Shown here piece by piece: positions 1 through 8,237 of a stretch of DNA of 64,000 nt. Position numbers and translations under genes: made by a program. The notes beneath the pieces are model-generated. The model saw only the letters and a list, made by a program, of their open reading frames with translations, made no database searches and was not told the origin of the DNA. The stretch comes from Streptomyces ortus (GTDB lineage Bacteria; Actinomycetota; Actinomycetes; Streptomycetales; Streptomycetaceae), in the NCBI RefSeq assembly GCF_026341275.1, contig NZ_JAIFZO010000002.1, positions 4,866,118 to 4,930,117 on the forward strand, read 5' to 3'. Positions within the stretch are counted from its first letter, which is position 1; each line of letters opens with the position of its first letter.

Positions 1-372
1 GGCGAGGCCGGGCCAGTCGGCGTCCTGCGCCTGGGCCGAGTGCTCCTCCCAGAGGTCCGCGAGGACCTCCTCGGCGTCGTGGTCGCCCGGATAGGACGCG
101 AGGTCCGGGTCCAACTCCCACTTGTCCGGGTGCGGTTCGCTGCCCGTGCGCCCGCCGACCAGGACCGGGCACAGGCCCGCCGTGCGGCGCGCGGACGCGA
201 GGCGCAGCCAGTCGCCCGGCGCCGCCGGGGCGTCGGCGCGCCACAGCAGTGGTTCGTCCCAGGAGCCCTCGACCGTCGTGTCGAGCAGGGCGCCGGGCGG
301 GAGGTCGAGACCGAGCGAGCGGCCGGCCGGGTCGGCCGCGAGCGTCGGCAGCTGGTTCGGAAGAGTGGCCAT
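1..372 (-). CDS. DUF4253 domain protein, N-terminal part (cut by window edge)
   Basis: The reading frame is open from an ATG at 370-372 leftward to base 1 without a stop, so only the first 124 residues are present. The protein begins MATLPNQLPTLAADPAGRSL and continues with an acidic, Trp-containing stretch (GSWDEPLLWRADAP, later DLWEEHSAQAQDADWPGLA). This is how I remember the N-terminus of Streptomyces DUF4253 proteins. Their function is unknown and the DUF4253 domain itself would lie outside the window. It is transcribed in the same direction as the phosphotransferase gene upstream, with a 60-base gap. The family call is from memory and moderate; that it is a gene is well supported by codon bias and the lack of stops. 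Confidence 0.65.
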   Translation of the reverse strand, partial: MATLPNQLPTLAADPAGRSLGLDLPPGALLDTTVEGSWDEPLLWRADAPAAPGDWLRLASARRTAGLCPVLVGGRTGSEPHPDKWELDPDLASYPGDHDAEEVLADLWEEHSAQAQDADWPGLA

Positions 373-432
373 GTCCGTGACTCTAGAGCCCGCCACTGAC
401 AACGGCCTCGGAGCGCGGGACGGGGCGGGCCG

Positions 433-1359
433 TCAGTCGGTGCCGAACCAGGTCCGCGCGAGCGAGTCCAGCGTCGGCTCGGGCGGCTTCGGCAGTACGC
501 GCAAGTACGAGGACAGGTTGCTGTAGACGTGCAGCAGCGTGTACGCCATGACCGTGTGCGGGTCGAACGGCGGGCGCCCGTAAGCCTCGTAGAACCGTTT
601 CAGGAGCCGGGGCCGGCCGCACGTGAGGAACAGGCCGACGCTCACGAAGTCGTAGGCGGGATGGCCGGCCAGCACCGGCTCGAAGTCGAAGAGGCCGGTC
701 AGCCGCCAGCCGTCCGGGTCCACCGTCAGGTGCTCGCGCATGAACTCGGTGTGCAGCAGCACCCGTCGTGAAGGGGCGGGCAGCGGCACCGAGTTCAGGA
801 ACCACGGGATCTGGTCGAGCCAGACCTCCGGCAGGCCGGTCTCGCGCTGCTGCTCCACCGCGTTCGCGCGCTGGGCGTCGACGAACAGGCCCCAGTCGGA
901 CGGGCCGACGACACCCGCGAGTGCCCCGACACTCAGCGAGTGCAGTGCCGCGAGCGTCTCACCGGCCTCCGTGACGATACGGTCCTGGTCCGCCGCCGGG
1001 ATCCGCGGCCACGCCTCCGCGAGACCCATGCCGGGCAACCGGGACATCAGGACGAAGGACCAGCCGTTCTTGTACGCGCCCGCCGAGTACAACTGCGGTG
1101 TCGGGACCGGCAGTTTGCCGTACACATGGCCGAGCATCCGCTCCTCGCGCCGGGCGTCGAGCTTCTCGAAGGCGGGGAACAGCTTCAGGACGTGCGCGGC
1201 GCCGATGGAGTACACCGGGAGCGAGCCCTCGATGTAGCGGACCATCTGCTTGGGGACCAGGCCGAGGCGCTCGCACAGGTCCGCCACGGCCGGCCGCAGC
1301 AGGGCCTCGTCGCGGACGACCGCGTCCAGCTCCTCGCCGGTCTCAACGAGTGGCAGCAT
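433..1359 (-). CDS. Phosphotransferase (APH/choline kinase-like) family protein
   Basis: 308 residues from the ATG at 1357-1359 (MLPLVETGEELDAVV). An in-frame extension to 1410 has no family resemblance. It has the aminoglycoside phosphotransferase / homoserine kinase fold pattern: an N-lobe with GSLPVYSIG and VLKLFP, a catalytic-loop equivalent LLHTEFMREHL in the place of the usual HGDxxxxN, and the metal-binding motif GLFDFE followed by AGHPAYDFV. The catalytic Asp of the HGD motif appears to be Glu (HTE), a variant known in this superfamily. The substrate cannot be read from sequence; such proteins phosphorylate small molecules or are diverged. The family is clear, the specificity unknown. 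Confidence 0.8.
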   Translation of the reverse strand: MLPLVETGEELDAVVRDEALLRPAVADLCERLGLVPKQMVRYIEGSLPVYSIGAAHVLKLFPAFEKLDARREERMLGHVYGKLPVPTPQLYSAGAYKNGWSFVLMSRLPGMGLAEAWPRIPAADQDRIVTEAGETLAALHSLSVGALAGVVGPSDWGLFVDAQRANAVEQQRETGLPEVWLDQIPWFLNSVPLPAPSRRVLLHTEFMREHLTVDPDGWRLTGLFDFEPVLAGHPAYDFVSVGLFLTCGRPRLLKRFYEAYGRPPFDPHTVMAYTLLHVYSNLSSYLRVLPKPPEPTLDSLARTWFGTD

Positions 1360-1555
1360 GACTGGCGCACACCCTCCGGCCGACCGGAGGGATGGAGAAG
1401 GGCAGTGCACTGCTCATTGCGCTCCCAGCGTGCGGTTCGACAGGGCTCAGGCGTTCCCCGGACTCGGGGTCCGCGGCCCCGCAGCCTCGCATACTGGGGG
1501 GTGCGCCCCGAGACCTCAACCTTTGGCCAGCGCTTTGACCTGCGTGACGTCCGCA

Positions 1556-1589
1556 ACCCCTCACCCGAACGGACGTCGTGGTGAGGGGT
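1556..1589. terminator. Stem-loop downstream of argS
   Basis: Nine-base arms ACCCCTCAC (1556-1564) and GTGAGGGGT (1581-1589) enclose a 16-base loop, just past the argS stop on its transcribed side. There is no T-tract, as is usual for Streptomyces terminators. The nearby motif TTCGACAGGGC occurs twice (about 1437 and 1627), once next to the argS stop. The rest of the 277-base gap shows nothing else I recognise. Confidence 0.45.
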
Positions 1590-1636
1590 GCTGACGGGGC
1601 GTCGGCGGGCGCTCCCGGTGTGCGCTTCGACAGGGC

Positions 1637-3421
1637 CTAGAGGCGCTCGGGGGTCCTGATGCCGAGCAGCGCCATGCCCTGGTGGAGCGTGCGGGCCGTC
1701 AGGTCGACGAGGAACAGCCTGTTCTCGACGACCTCCCGCGGGTTCGCGTCGCTCAGCACCTGGCACTGGTCGTAGAACGTCGTCAGGTGCGACGCCAGTT
1801 GGTACAGGTACGCGGCCAGCTTGTGCGGCTCGTATCCCGCGGCCACGTCCAGGAGCAGCTCGCCGAACTGGTCCAGGTGCAGCCCCAGCGCACGCTCCGC
1901 CGGAGCCAGCGCCAGCTCCGGGTGGGCCACCGGACGCGCGTCCCCGGCTTTGCGGAGGATCGACTGGATACGGGCGTACGCGTACTGGAGGTACACGCTC
2001 GTGTCGCCGTTCAGCGACACCATCTGGTCCAGGTCGAACTTGTAGTCCCGCACGGCCGACGTCGACAGGTCCGCGTACTTCACGGCGCCGACCCCGACGA
2101 ACCGGCCGTTCTCGACGATCTCCTCCTCGGAGAGGCCCATCTTCGCGGCCTTCTCGCGGACCACCGTCGTGGCACGGTCGATCGCCTCGTCCAGGAGGTC
2201 CACCAGCCGGACCGTCTCGCCCTCACGCGTCTTGAACGGCTTGCCGTCCTTGCCGAGGACCGTGCCGAAGGCCAGCTGCTGCGCCTTGGTCTCCTCGTTC
2301 AGCCAGCCCGCCCTGCGGGCCGTCTCGAAGACCATCTTGAAGTGCAGCGACTGGCGGGCGTCGACCACGTACAGGAGGGTGTCCGCCTTCAGGTCGAAGA
2401 CGCGGTTCCTGATCGCGGAGAGGTCGGTCGCCGCGTAGCCGTAACCGCCGTCCGACTTCTTCACGATCAGCGGGACGGGATTGCCGTCCGGGCCCTTCAC
2501 GTCGTCGAAGAACACGCACAGCGCGCCCTCGGAGCGGACGGCGACACCCGACTCCTCCAGGAGGCGGCACGTCTCGTCCAGCATGTCGTTGTAGCCCGAC
2601 TCGCCGACGATGTCCGCGTCCCGGATCTCCATGTCCAGCTTCTCGAAGACCGAGAAGAAGTAGACCTTCGACTCGTCCACGAACCGCTGCCAGGTGGCGA
2701 GGGTGTGCGGGTCGCCCGCCTGCAGGTCGACCACCCTGCGGCGGGCCCGCGTCTTGAACTCCTCGTCGGAGTCGAAGTGCGTGCGCGCCGCCTTGTAGAG
2801 GCGGTTGAGGTTCGACATCGCCTCCTCGCCCGTCTCGGCGGCACCGTCCGCGGTGGCTTCGCGGTCCAGTTCGTGCGGGTGCTCGTCCAGGTACTGGATG
2901 AGCATGCCGAACTGGGTGCCCCAGTCGCCGATGTGGTGCCGCCTGACGACGCTCTCGCCGACGAACTCCAGGATCCGCACGACCGCGTCCCCGATCACCG
3001 CGGAGCGCAGGTGGCCTACGTGCATCTCCTTCGCCACGTTCGGCTGGGCGTAGTCGATGACCGTCGTGCCCGGGTGCGCGGCGAGCGGCACGCCGAGGCG
3101 GTCCGCCGGGTCCGTGGCGCGGGCCGCGAGGGTCTCCGTGATCGCCCGGTCCGTGAGGGTGATGTTCAGGAAGCCGGGGCCCGAGACCTCGATGTCCTTG
3201 ATCAGGTCACCCGTGACGACCTGGTCGACGACCTTGGTCGCGAGGTCCCTGGGGTTGGCCTTCGCCTTCTTCGCCAGGGCGAGGATTCCGTTGGCCTGGA
3301 AGTCCGCCCTGTCGCTGCGTCGCAGCAGCGGGTCCGCGTCCGCGGTCTCCGGCAGGGTTGCCGTGAGGGCGGTCGTGAGGCGCTGGTGGACGTGGGCGGT
3401 GAGGGACGTGACCGGGGGCAT
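1637..3421 (-). CDS. argS: Arginyl-tRNA synthetase
   Basis: 594 residues, the normal length for bacterial ArgRS. It charges tRNA-Arg with arginine in the cytoplasm using ATP. The N-terminal tRNA-binding (Add1) domain covers about residues 1-110. The class I HIGH signature is HVGH at 134-137 in AKEMHVGHLRSAVIGD. The degenerate KMSK region is PFKTREG, typical of ArgRS, and the C-terminal DALR anticodon-binding domain ends in LLGIRTPERL. It diverges from lysS across a 314-base gap. A -10-like GATACT (minus strand, 3461-3466) lies about 40 bases before the ATG. It appears to be the only arginyl synthetase gene in the window and is presumably essential. Confidence 0.97.
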   Translation of the reverse strand: MPPVTSLTAHVHQRLTTALTATLPETADADPLLRRSDRADFQANGILALAKKAKANPRDLATKVVDQVVTGDLIKDIEVSGPGFLNITLTDRAITETLAARATDPADRLGVPLAAHPGTTVIDYAQPNVAKEMHVGHLRSAVIGDAVVRILEFVGESVVRRHHIGDWGTQFGMLIQYLDEHPHELDREATADGAAETGEEAMSNLNRLYKAARTHFDSDEEFKTRARRRVVDLQAGDPHTLATWQRFVDESKVYFFSVFEKLDMEIRDADIVGESGYNDMLDETCRLLEESGVAVRSEGALCVFFDDVKGPDGNPVPLIVKKSDGGYGYAATDLSAIRNRVFDLKADTLLYVVDARQSLHFKMVFETARRAGWLNEETKAQQLAFGTVLGKDGKPFKTREGETVRLVDLLDEAIDRATTVVREKAAKMGLSEEEIVENGRFVGVGAVKYADLSTSAVRDYKFDLDQMVSLNGDTSVYLQYAYARIQSILRKAGDARPVAHPELALAPAERALGLHLDQFGELLLDVAAGYEPHKLAAYLYQLASHLTTFYDQCQVLSDANPREVVENRLFLVDLTARTLHQGMALLGIRTPERL

Positions 3422-3460
3422 GGGGTGGGTGCCGTTCTCCTCGTGGGTATGGATCGGACC

Positions 3461-3466
3461 AGTATC
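3461..3466 (-). promoter_or_regulatory. Candidate -10 box of argS
   Basis: On the minus strand the sequence reads GTGGGATACT, giving an extended -10-like GATACT about 40 bases upstream of the argS ATG. No convincing -35 is visible. This is pattern-based only. Confidence 0.35.
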
Positions 3467-3574
3467 CCACGGTGGTAAAGGGGTTATCCGCCCCCGCCCC
3501 CGCCCCCGCCGCCCCAGCCCATCCCGTCACCGCGAGGGGCTGCGCCCTCGCCCCCTGATCGCGCTCCGCGCTCG

Positions 3575-3627
3575 TCCTCGAACGCCGGACGGGCTGAAGG
3601 TGGTTCAGCCCGGCCGGCGTTTGAGGA
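3575..3627. repeat. Long imperfect palindrome in the argS-lysS divergent gap
   Basis: Arms of 24 bases (3575-3598 and 3604-3627) pair at 22 of 24 positions around the loop GGTGG; the arms carry AACGCCGGACGGGCTGAA and its complement. The same sequence type, as I remember it, is scattered through many Streptomyces intergenic regions. It lies between divergent genes, so it is not simply the terminator of either. It may be a mobile palindromic repeat or a relic. The 314-base gap also contains a C-rich GCCCCC tract near 3487-3515. Confidence 0.75.
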
Positions 3628-3735
3628 CCGGGGGTTCGGGGGCTGGCGCCCGAGTACGGGGAAACGCGTTTTCGTGGTTGGGGGACTAGCTGGGACAATG
3701 GTGCCGTCAGCCGTGTGGACCGTAGGAAAGAAGGC

Positions 3736-5508
3736 GTGCCGATCGTGGCTCAGAGCACCGAGACCACCGACTGGGTCTCCCGTTTCGCGGATGAGGTCAT
3801 CGAGGAGTCGGAGCGCCGAGCCCCCGGCAAACCCGTCGTCGTCGCGTCCGGACTGTCACCCTCCGGCCCCATCCACCTGGGCAACCTGCGCGAGGTCATG
3901 ACCCCGCACCTCGTCGCCGACGAGATCAGGCGCCGCGGGCACGAGGTCAGGCATCTGATCTCGTGGGACGACTACGACCGGTACCGCAAGGTGCCGGACG
4001 GCATTCCCGGGGTCGACGGGTCGTGGGCCGAGCACATCGGCCGGCCCCTGACCTCCGTACCCGCCCCGGCCGGATCCGCGTACCCGAACTGGGCCGAGCA
4101 CTTCAAGGCCCCCATGGTCGCCGCACTCGCCGAGCTGGGCGTCGAGTTCGACGGGATCAGCCAGACCGAGCAGTACACGTCGGGCGTCTATCGCGAGCAG
4201 ATCCTGCACGCGATGAAGCACCGCGGTGACATCGACGCGATCCTCGACCAGTACCGGACCAAGAAGGCACCCCCGAAGAAGCAGGGCCAGAAGCCCGTCG
4301 ACGAGGCCGAGCTCGAAGCCGCCGAAGGCTCCGGCGCCGCCGCCGAGGACGACGGCACCGGGTCCGCCGGGTACTTCCCGTACAAGCCGTACTGCGGCGG
4401 CTGCGGCAAGGACCTCACCACCGTCACGGCCTACGACGACGAGACCACCGAGCTGACGTACAGCTGTACCGAGTGCGCCTACGCGGAGACCGTCCGGCTC
4501 AGCGAGTTCAATCGCGGCAAGCTCGTCTGGAAGGTCGACTGGCCGATGCGCTGGGCCTACGAGGGCGTCGTCTTCGAGCCGAGCGGTGTCGATCACTCGT
4601 CCCCCGGGTCCAGCTTCCAGGTCGGCGGGCAGATCGTCGGCAGCATCTTCGGCGGCAAGCAGCCCATCGGGCCCATGTACGCCTTCGTGGGGATCTCCGG
4701 GATGGCGAAGATGTCGTCCAGCAAGGGAGGCGTGCCCACGCCGGGCGACGCGCTGAAGATCATGGAGCCGCAACTGCTGCGCTGGCTCTACGCCCGCCGC
4801 AGGCCCAACCAGTCGTTCAAGATCGCCTTCGACCAGGAGATCCAGCGGCTCTACGACGAGTGGGACAAGCTGGAGGCGAAGGTCGCCGGGGGCACCTCCC
4901 AGGCGTTCGGCTCCGGAGGAGGGTCCGCCCTGCCGGGGGACGTCGCCGCCCACGCGCGCGCCGTCGGCACCGCGGCCGGGGAGCTCGCCAAGACGCCCCG
5001 GCCGATGGCCTACCGCACGCTCGCCTCCGTCGCCGACATCACCGCCGGCGCCGACGACCAGACCCTGCGCATCCTGAGCGAGCTCGACCCCGCGGACCCG
5101 ATCACCTCGCTCGACGAGGTCCGGCCGCGGCTCGACAAGGCCGAGGCCTGGATCAACACCCAGGTCCCCGCCGACCAGCGGACCGTCGTGCGCAAGGACG
5201 CGGACGCCGAACTCCTCGCGTCCCTCGACGACCAGGGCCGCGCCTCGCTGCGGCTGCTGCTCGACGGACTCGACACGCACTGGTCGCTGGACGGGCTCAC
5301 CCACCTCGTCTACGGCGTTCCGAAGGTCCAGGCCGGCTTCTCCGCCGACGCCACGCCCAAAGAACTCCCGGCGGAGATCAAGGTCGCCCAGCGCACGTTC
5401 TTCGCGCTGCTCTACCACCTGCTGGTGGGCCGCGACACCGGCCCGCGCCTGCCCACCCTGCTGCTCGCGGTGGGCCAGGAGCGGGTGAGGAAGCTGCTCG
5501 GGGAGTAG
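3736..5508 (+). CDS. lysS: Class I lysyl-tRNA synthetase
   Basis: 590 residues from a GTG at 3736. GTG 3745, better spaced (10 bases) behind GGAAAGAAGG, and GTG 3715 are alternatives. It attaches lysine to tRNA-Lys. It is the class I (archaeal-type, LysK) enzyme: the HIGH motif is in PSGPIHLGN (about 42-50), KMSKS is KMSSSKG (about 325-331), and a zinc-binding insertion carries CGGCGKD and CTECAY (about 220-250). An acidic low-complexity insertion (EAELEAAEGSGAAAEDDG) precedes the zinc region. Class I LysRS is known in Streptomyces, sometimes beside a class II enzyme. The gene stands alone and ends at a strong bidirectional terminator. Confidence 0.95.
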   Translation: MPIVAQSTETTDWVSRFADEVIEESERRAPGKPVVVASGLSPSGPIHLGNLREVMTPHLVADEIRRRGHEVRHLISWDDYDRYRKVPDGIPGVDGSWAEHIGRPLTSVPAPAGSAYPNWAEHFKAPMVAALAELGVEFDGISQTEQYTSGVYREQILHAMKHRGDIDAILDQYRTKKAPPKKQGQKPVDEAELEAAEGSGAAAEDDGTGSAGYFPYKPYCGGCGKDLTTVTAYDDETTELTYSCTECAYAETVRLSEFNRGKLVWKVDWPMRWAYEGVVFEPSGVDHSSPGSSFQVGGQIVGSIFGGKQPIGPMYAFVGISGMAKMSSSKGGVPTPGDALKIMEPQLLRWLYARRRPNQSFKIAFDQEIQRLYDEWDKLEAKVAGGTSQAFGSGGGSALPGDVAAHARAVGTAAGELAKTPRPMAYRTLASVADITAGADDQTLRILSELDPADPITSLDEVRPRLDKAEAWINTQVPADQRTVVRKDADAELLASLDDQGRASLRLLLDGLDTHWSLDGLTHLVYGVPKVQAGFSADATPKELPAEIKVAQRTFFALLYHLLVGRDTGPRLPTLLLAVGQERVRKLLGE

Positions 5509-5517
5509 AACCGGCCT

Positions 5518-5567
5518 GTACGTGAGAGGGGGCGCCCGGAGTTCACCGGGCGCCCCCTCTCACGTAC
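5518..5567. terminator. Bidirectional terminator between lysS and the DUF2637 gene
   Basis: Perfect 22-bp stem: arms 5518-5539 and 5546-5567, loop AGTTCA. The arms carry GTACGTGAGAGGGGGCG and its complement. It lies between the convergent ends of lysS (5508) and the gene ending at 5580, so it can serve both. Confidence 0.9.
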
Positions 5568-5579
5568 ACACGTCTCGCC

Positions 5580-6977
5580 CTACGCGATGTGGTCCTCCTG
5601 GAGCTCCGCCGTGTGGCGGTTGGTGAAGCGGTTGACCATCCGGTCGGCCTCGCGCTGCGGGAGCTTGGTGCCGTACGTGTCCTCCACGTTGCCCCGGAAC
5701 TGGCCCGAGGTCGGATAGCTGCCGTCTATCGACTTCTTGAAGACCAGGTAGTAGTCGTCCTCGGTCGGCTCCGAGCCGCCGCCCGCACCCAGCTCGCGGG
5801 TACGGCCGGGGCCGGACGGGATCGGGAAGGTGCCGGTGTCCTCCATGGACGGCTCGGGAGCCGGCTCGGCAAGGGGGGCGGGCTCGGGAGCCTGCGCCTG
5901 CGCCTGCTGCTCGAAGCGTCGCCGCTCCTGGAACCGCCGCTCGTCCTGGAGCCGCTGCCGTTCCTCGAACTCCTCGGCCTGCTGGTCCTGCCACCACTGG
6001 GTGTCCGCGGCCTCCGGGTCGTACGTCGGGTCGTAACCGCCCTGGTACTCGACCGACTGAGGGTCGCGGGCGTGCAGCCACGGGTTGTGCGGCTCCGCCT
6101 CTTCCTGCGCCTGCGGATCCGGAGGCTCCGGGAACTCGTCGTGCTCGGGAGCGGGGCGCCGCGTGCGGTCGGGAGCCGCCTCGTCCCGTACGGCGGGCGC
6201 CGCGGGGGTGCGACCGCCCGCGGACGCCTCGGCCGGTTGCGGCGCGGACTCCAGGGCGGGCTGCGGCGCCGGGGGCAGCAGCGCGGGCTCGATGCCCGCC
6301 GCCGCGAGGCCCGAGGGGGCGGTCTCGGCCAGGGGGACGCCGTAGCGGGCCAGCCGCAGGGGCATCAGGGACTCCACCGGGGCCTTGCGGCGCCAGGAAC
6401 GGCCGAAGCGGGAGCGCAGCCGCGCCTGGTAGACGAGACGTTCCTGCTCCAGCTTGATGACCTGCTCGTAGGAGCGCAGCTCCCACAGCTTCATCCGGCG
6501 CCACAGGAGGAACGTGGGGAGCGGGGAGAGCAGCCAGCGGGTGAGGCGTACGCCCTCCATGTGCTTGTCGGCGGTGATGTCCGCGATCCGGCCGATCGCG
6601 TGCCGGGCCGCCTCCACGGAGACCACGAACAGGATCGGGATGACCGCGTGCATGCCCACGCCGAGCGGGTCCGGCCAGGCGGCGGCGCCGTTGAAGGCGA
6701 TCGTCGCGGCCGTCAGCAGCCACGCCGTCTGCCGCAGCAGCGGGAACGGGATCCTGATCCAGGTGAGGAGCAGGTCGAGCGAGAGCAGGACGCAGATGCC
6801 CGCGTCGATGCCGATCGGGAACACGTAGCTGAAGTTCCCGAAGCCCTTCTCCAGGGCGAGTTCGCGGACCGCCGCGTAGGAACCGGCGAAGCCGATCGCT
6901 GCGATGACGACCGCTCCGAAGACGACCACTCCGATGAGGATCTTGTGCGTCTTGGTGAGCTGCATAGGCGCGGCCAC
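5580..6977 (-). CDS. DUF2637 membrane protein with long Pro/Gln-rich tail
   Basis: 465 residues from a GTG at 6977, preceded by GGGGAGGGGAG at good spacing; ATG 6965 (MQLTKTHKILIGVVV) is an alternative. The first ~150 residues carry about four membrane segments (ILIGVVVFGAVVIAAIGFAG, a segment with PIGIDAGICVLLSLDLLL, AWLLTAATIAFNGAAAW, AVIPILFVVSVEAA), the DUF2637/SpdB-like core found in Streptomyces chromosomes and conjugative plasmids. Then comes a basic region, a long Pro/Ala/Glu/Gln-rich linker, and a conserved-looking C-terminal block starting EDDYYLVFKKSIDGSYPTSG. The biochemical function is unknown. A role in replication- or transfer-linked regulation is only an analogy to the plasmid members. 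Confidence 0.85.
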   Translation of the reverse strand: MAAPMQLTKTHKILIGVVVFGAVVIAAIGFAGSYAAVRELALEKGFGNFSYVFPIGIDAGICVLLSLDLLLTWIRIPFPLLRQTAWLLTAATIAFNGAAAWPDPLGVGMHAVIPILFVVSVEAARHAIGRIADITADKHMEGVRLTRWLLSPLPTFLLWRRMKLWELRSYEQVIKLEQERLVYQARLRSRFGRSWRRKAPVESLMPLRLARYGVPLAETAPSGLAAAGIEPALLPPAPQPALESAPQPAEASAGGRTPAAPAVRDEAAPDRTRRPAPEHDEFPEPPDPQAQEEAEPHNPWLHARDPQSVEYQGGYDPTYDPEAADTQWWQDQQAEEFEERQRLQDERRFQERRRFEQQAQAQAPEPAPLAEPAPEPSMEDTGTFPIPSGPGRTRELGAGGGSEPTEDDYYLVFKKSIDGSYPTSGQFRGNVEDTYGTKLPQREADRMVNRFTNRHTAELQEDHIA

Positions 6978-7000
6978 CCGTACTCCCCTCCCCTTACGAC

Positions 7001-7016
7001 CTGTTGCGCGCAACAG
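7001..7016. promoter_or_regulatory. Perfect 16-bp palindrome upstream of the DUF2637 gene
   Basis: CTGTTGCGCGCAACAG is fully self-complementary and centred about 30 bases upstream of the start at 6977. Its position suits an operator overlapping the promoter or 5' leader. No matching regulator is identifiable. Confidence 0.5.
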
Positions 7017-7053
7017 AGTGGCACATGTGTACGGGGTACGGATGCCCGGTACG

Positions 7054-7089
7054 GGTGGAGCCCGGCCTCCGTGGGGGCCGGGCTCCACC
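7054..7089. terminator. Terminator after the DUF3558 lipoprotein gene
   Basis: 14-bp stem, arms GGTGGAGCCCGGCC (7054-7067) and GGCCGGGCTCCACC (7076-7089), 8-base loop. It lies 70 bases past the stop at 7162 in the direction of transcription and separates that unit from the DUF2637 promoter. Confidence 0.8.
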
Positions 7090-7161
7090 AAATGTCCTGG
7101 TAGGGCTGCGAGTGGGAGGGCGGCCGAAAGGGAGGCCGAGGTTCCCGGCTCGGGCCCTGTG

Positions 7162-8088
7162 TCAGTCCTTCTTGGTGGCGGACTTGCGGGGGCTCGCGCT
7201 GTCGTCGGAGCCGGAGCCGGAGCCGGAGCCGGAGTCGGAACCGGCGCCGAGGTCCGAACCCTTGCCGGAACTCTTGCTCGGGGACTCGGTCGCGGACTTG
7301 CTCGGGGACTTGCTCGGGGAGGCGTCGGCGTCCGACCCGGCCCCGGCTCCGCCGCCGTTCGCGGTCACGACCGCCTGGACGGCTTCCTTCGCGGCCTTCT
7401 CCGCCGACTTCGTCAGATCGGCCGCCTTCGGGGAGTCGTCGCCCGCCAGGCCCGCGCCGTTGTAGTCGACCGTCACCACGACGTTCTCCACGCGCGTCAC
7501 GAGCGTCTGCTGCCTGAAGGTGCCTTCCTTCTTCTTCAGGTCGTACGTCACCAGCGTCGCCTCGTTGCCCGTGCCGGAGACCGGCTGCGACTTGATGTTC
7601 TTCGCGTCCTCCACCGCACGCGCGTCCTCGGCGTGCTTGGCGTAGTACTCCGAAGCCAGCTTCTCGCCCGTGCCCCGGCTCTGGTCCGACTCGAAACGCA
7701 GCAGCGACACGTTCAGCCAGCGGAACTGCGAACCCTTCACACCCTTGTTGTCCAGGCTGTCCCAGGAGCAGTTGCCGCGGGTGCCGATGTCCTCGGACTT
7801 GCCCTCCTTGCCGGACTTGGCGCCCTCCGGGACGAGCTCCTTCAGCGTCTTCGACGCGAACACCTTGCACGGCTCGGGAAGCTTCGCGTACGTCGCCTCC
7901 TTCACCACCGCCGCCGCCTCCGTGGCGGAGGACGACGCCGAGGCGCCGGAGTCCTTCTTCGCGTCGTCGCCCGAGCCGCCGCCGGAGTCCGAGGAGCAGC
8001 CGGAGGCGACGAGCATCACCGGGACGGCGGCGGCCCCGGCCAGGATGCGGGTGAGTCGCTGACGGTGTCGCTGTACGGATCGGTGCAT
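7162..8088 (-). CDS. DUF3558 family lipoprotein
   Basis: 308 residues from ATG 8088 (MHRSVQRHRQRLTRILAGA). A lipoprotein signal peptide ends in the lipobox VASGC near residue 30, followed by a Ser/Gly/Asp linker. The folded part shows the DUF3558 pattern: a Pro-Cys (PCKVFASKTLKELVPEG) and a later Cys-Trp (GNCSWDSLDN), which probably form a disulfide. The tail is low complexity, with SPSK-type repeats and an alternating Ser-Gly run. It should be anchored on the outer face of the membrane. Function unknown. It is a paralogue of the next upstream gene (149-base gap, same strand), so the two are probably co-transcribed duplicates. Confidence 0.85.
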   Translation of the reverse strand: MHRSVQRHRQRLTRILAGAAAVPVMLVASGCSSDSGGGSGDDAKKDSGASASSSATEAAAVVKEATYAKLPEPCKVFASKTLKELVPEGAKSGKEGKSEDIGTRGNCSWDSLDNKGVKGSQFRWLNVSLLRFESDQSRGTGEKLASEYYAKHAEDARAVEDAKNIKSQPVSGTGNEATLVTYDLKKKEGTFRQQTLVTRVENVVVTVDYNGAGLAGDDSPKAADLTKSAEKAAKEAVQAVVTANGGGAGAGSDADASPSKSPSKSATESPSKSSGKGSDLGAGSDSGSGSGSGSDDSASPRKSATKKD

Positions 8089-8237
8089 GGTTCCTTCACT
8101 CAAGACGCTCGGGTGTACGTGCGGACGGCCGCGTTCTCCGCCGGACCGCACTCGGTCGGGTCCGAGGAGCCACGGTAGCCCGAACGGGACATGTGCGGCT
8201 CAGGTTCCGCCGAGGCCGAAACCCCCGCCGAACGTCC

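Noticed and set aside
3715..3738. The earliest GTG as the start of lysS
   Set aside because: It lies upstream of the ribosome-binding sequence GGAAAGAAGG, which must precede the true start at 3736 or 3745.
5580..6977. The DUF2637 gene as evidence for an integrated conjugative plasmid
   Set aside because: No tra, spd, kor, integrase or attachment-site sequence surrounds it. Chromosomal DUF2637 genes are common.
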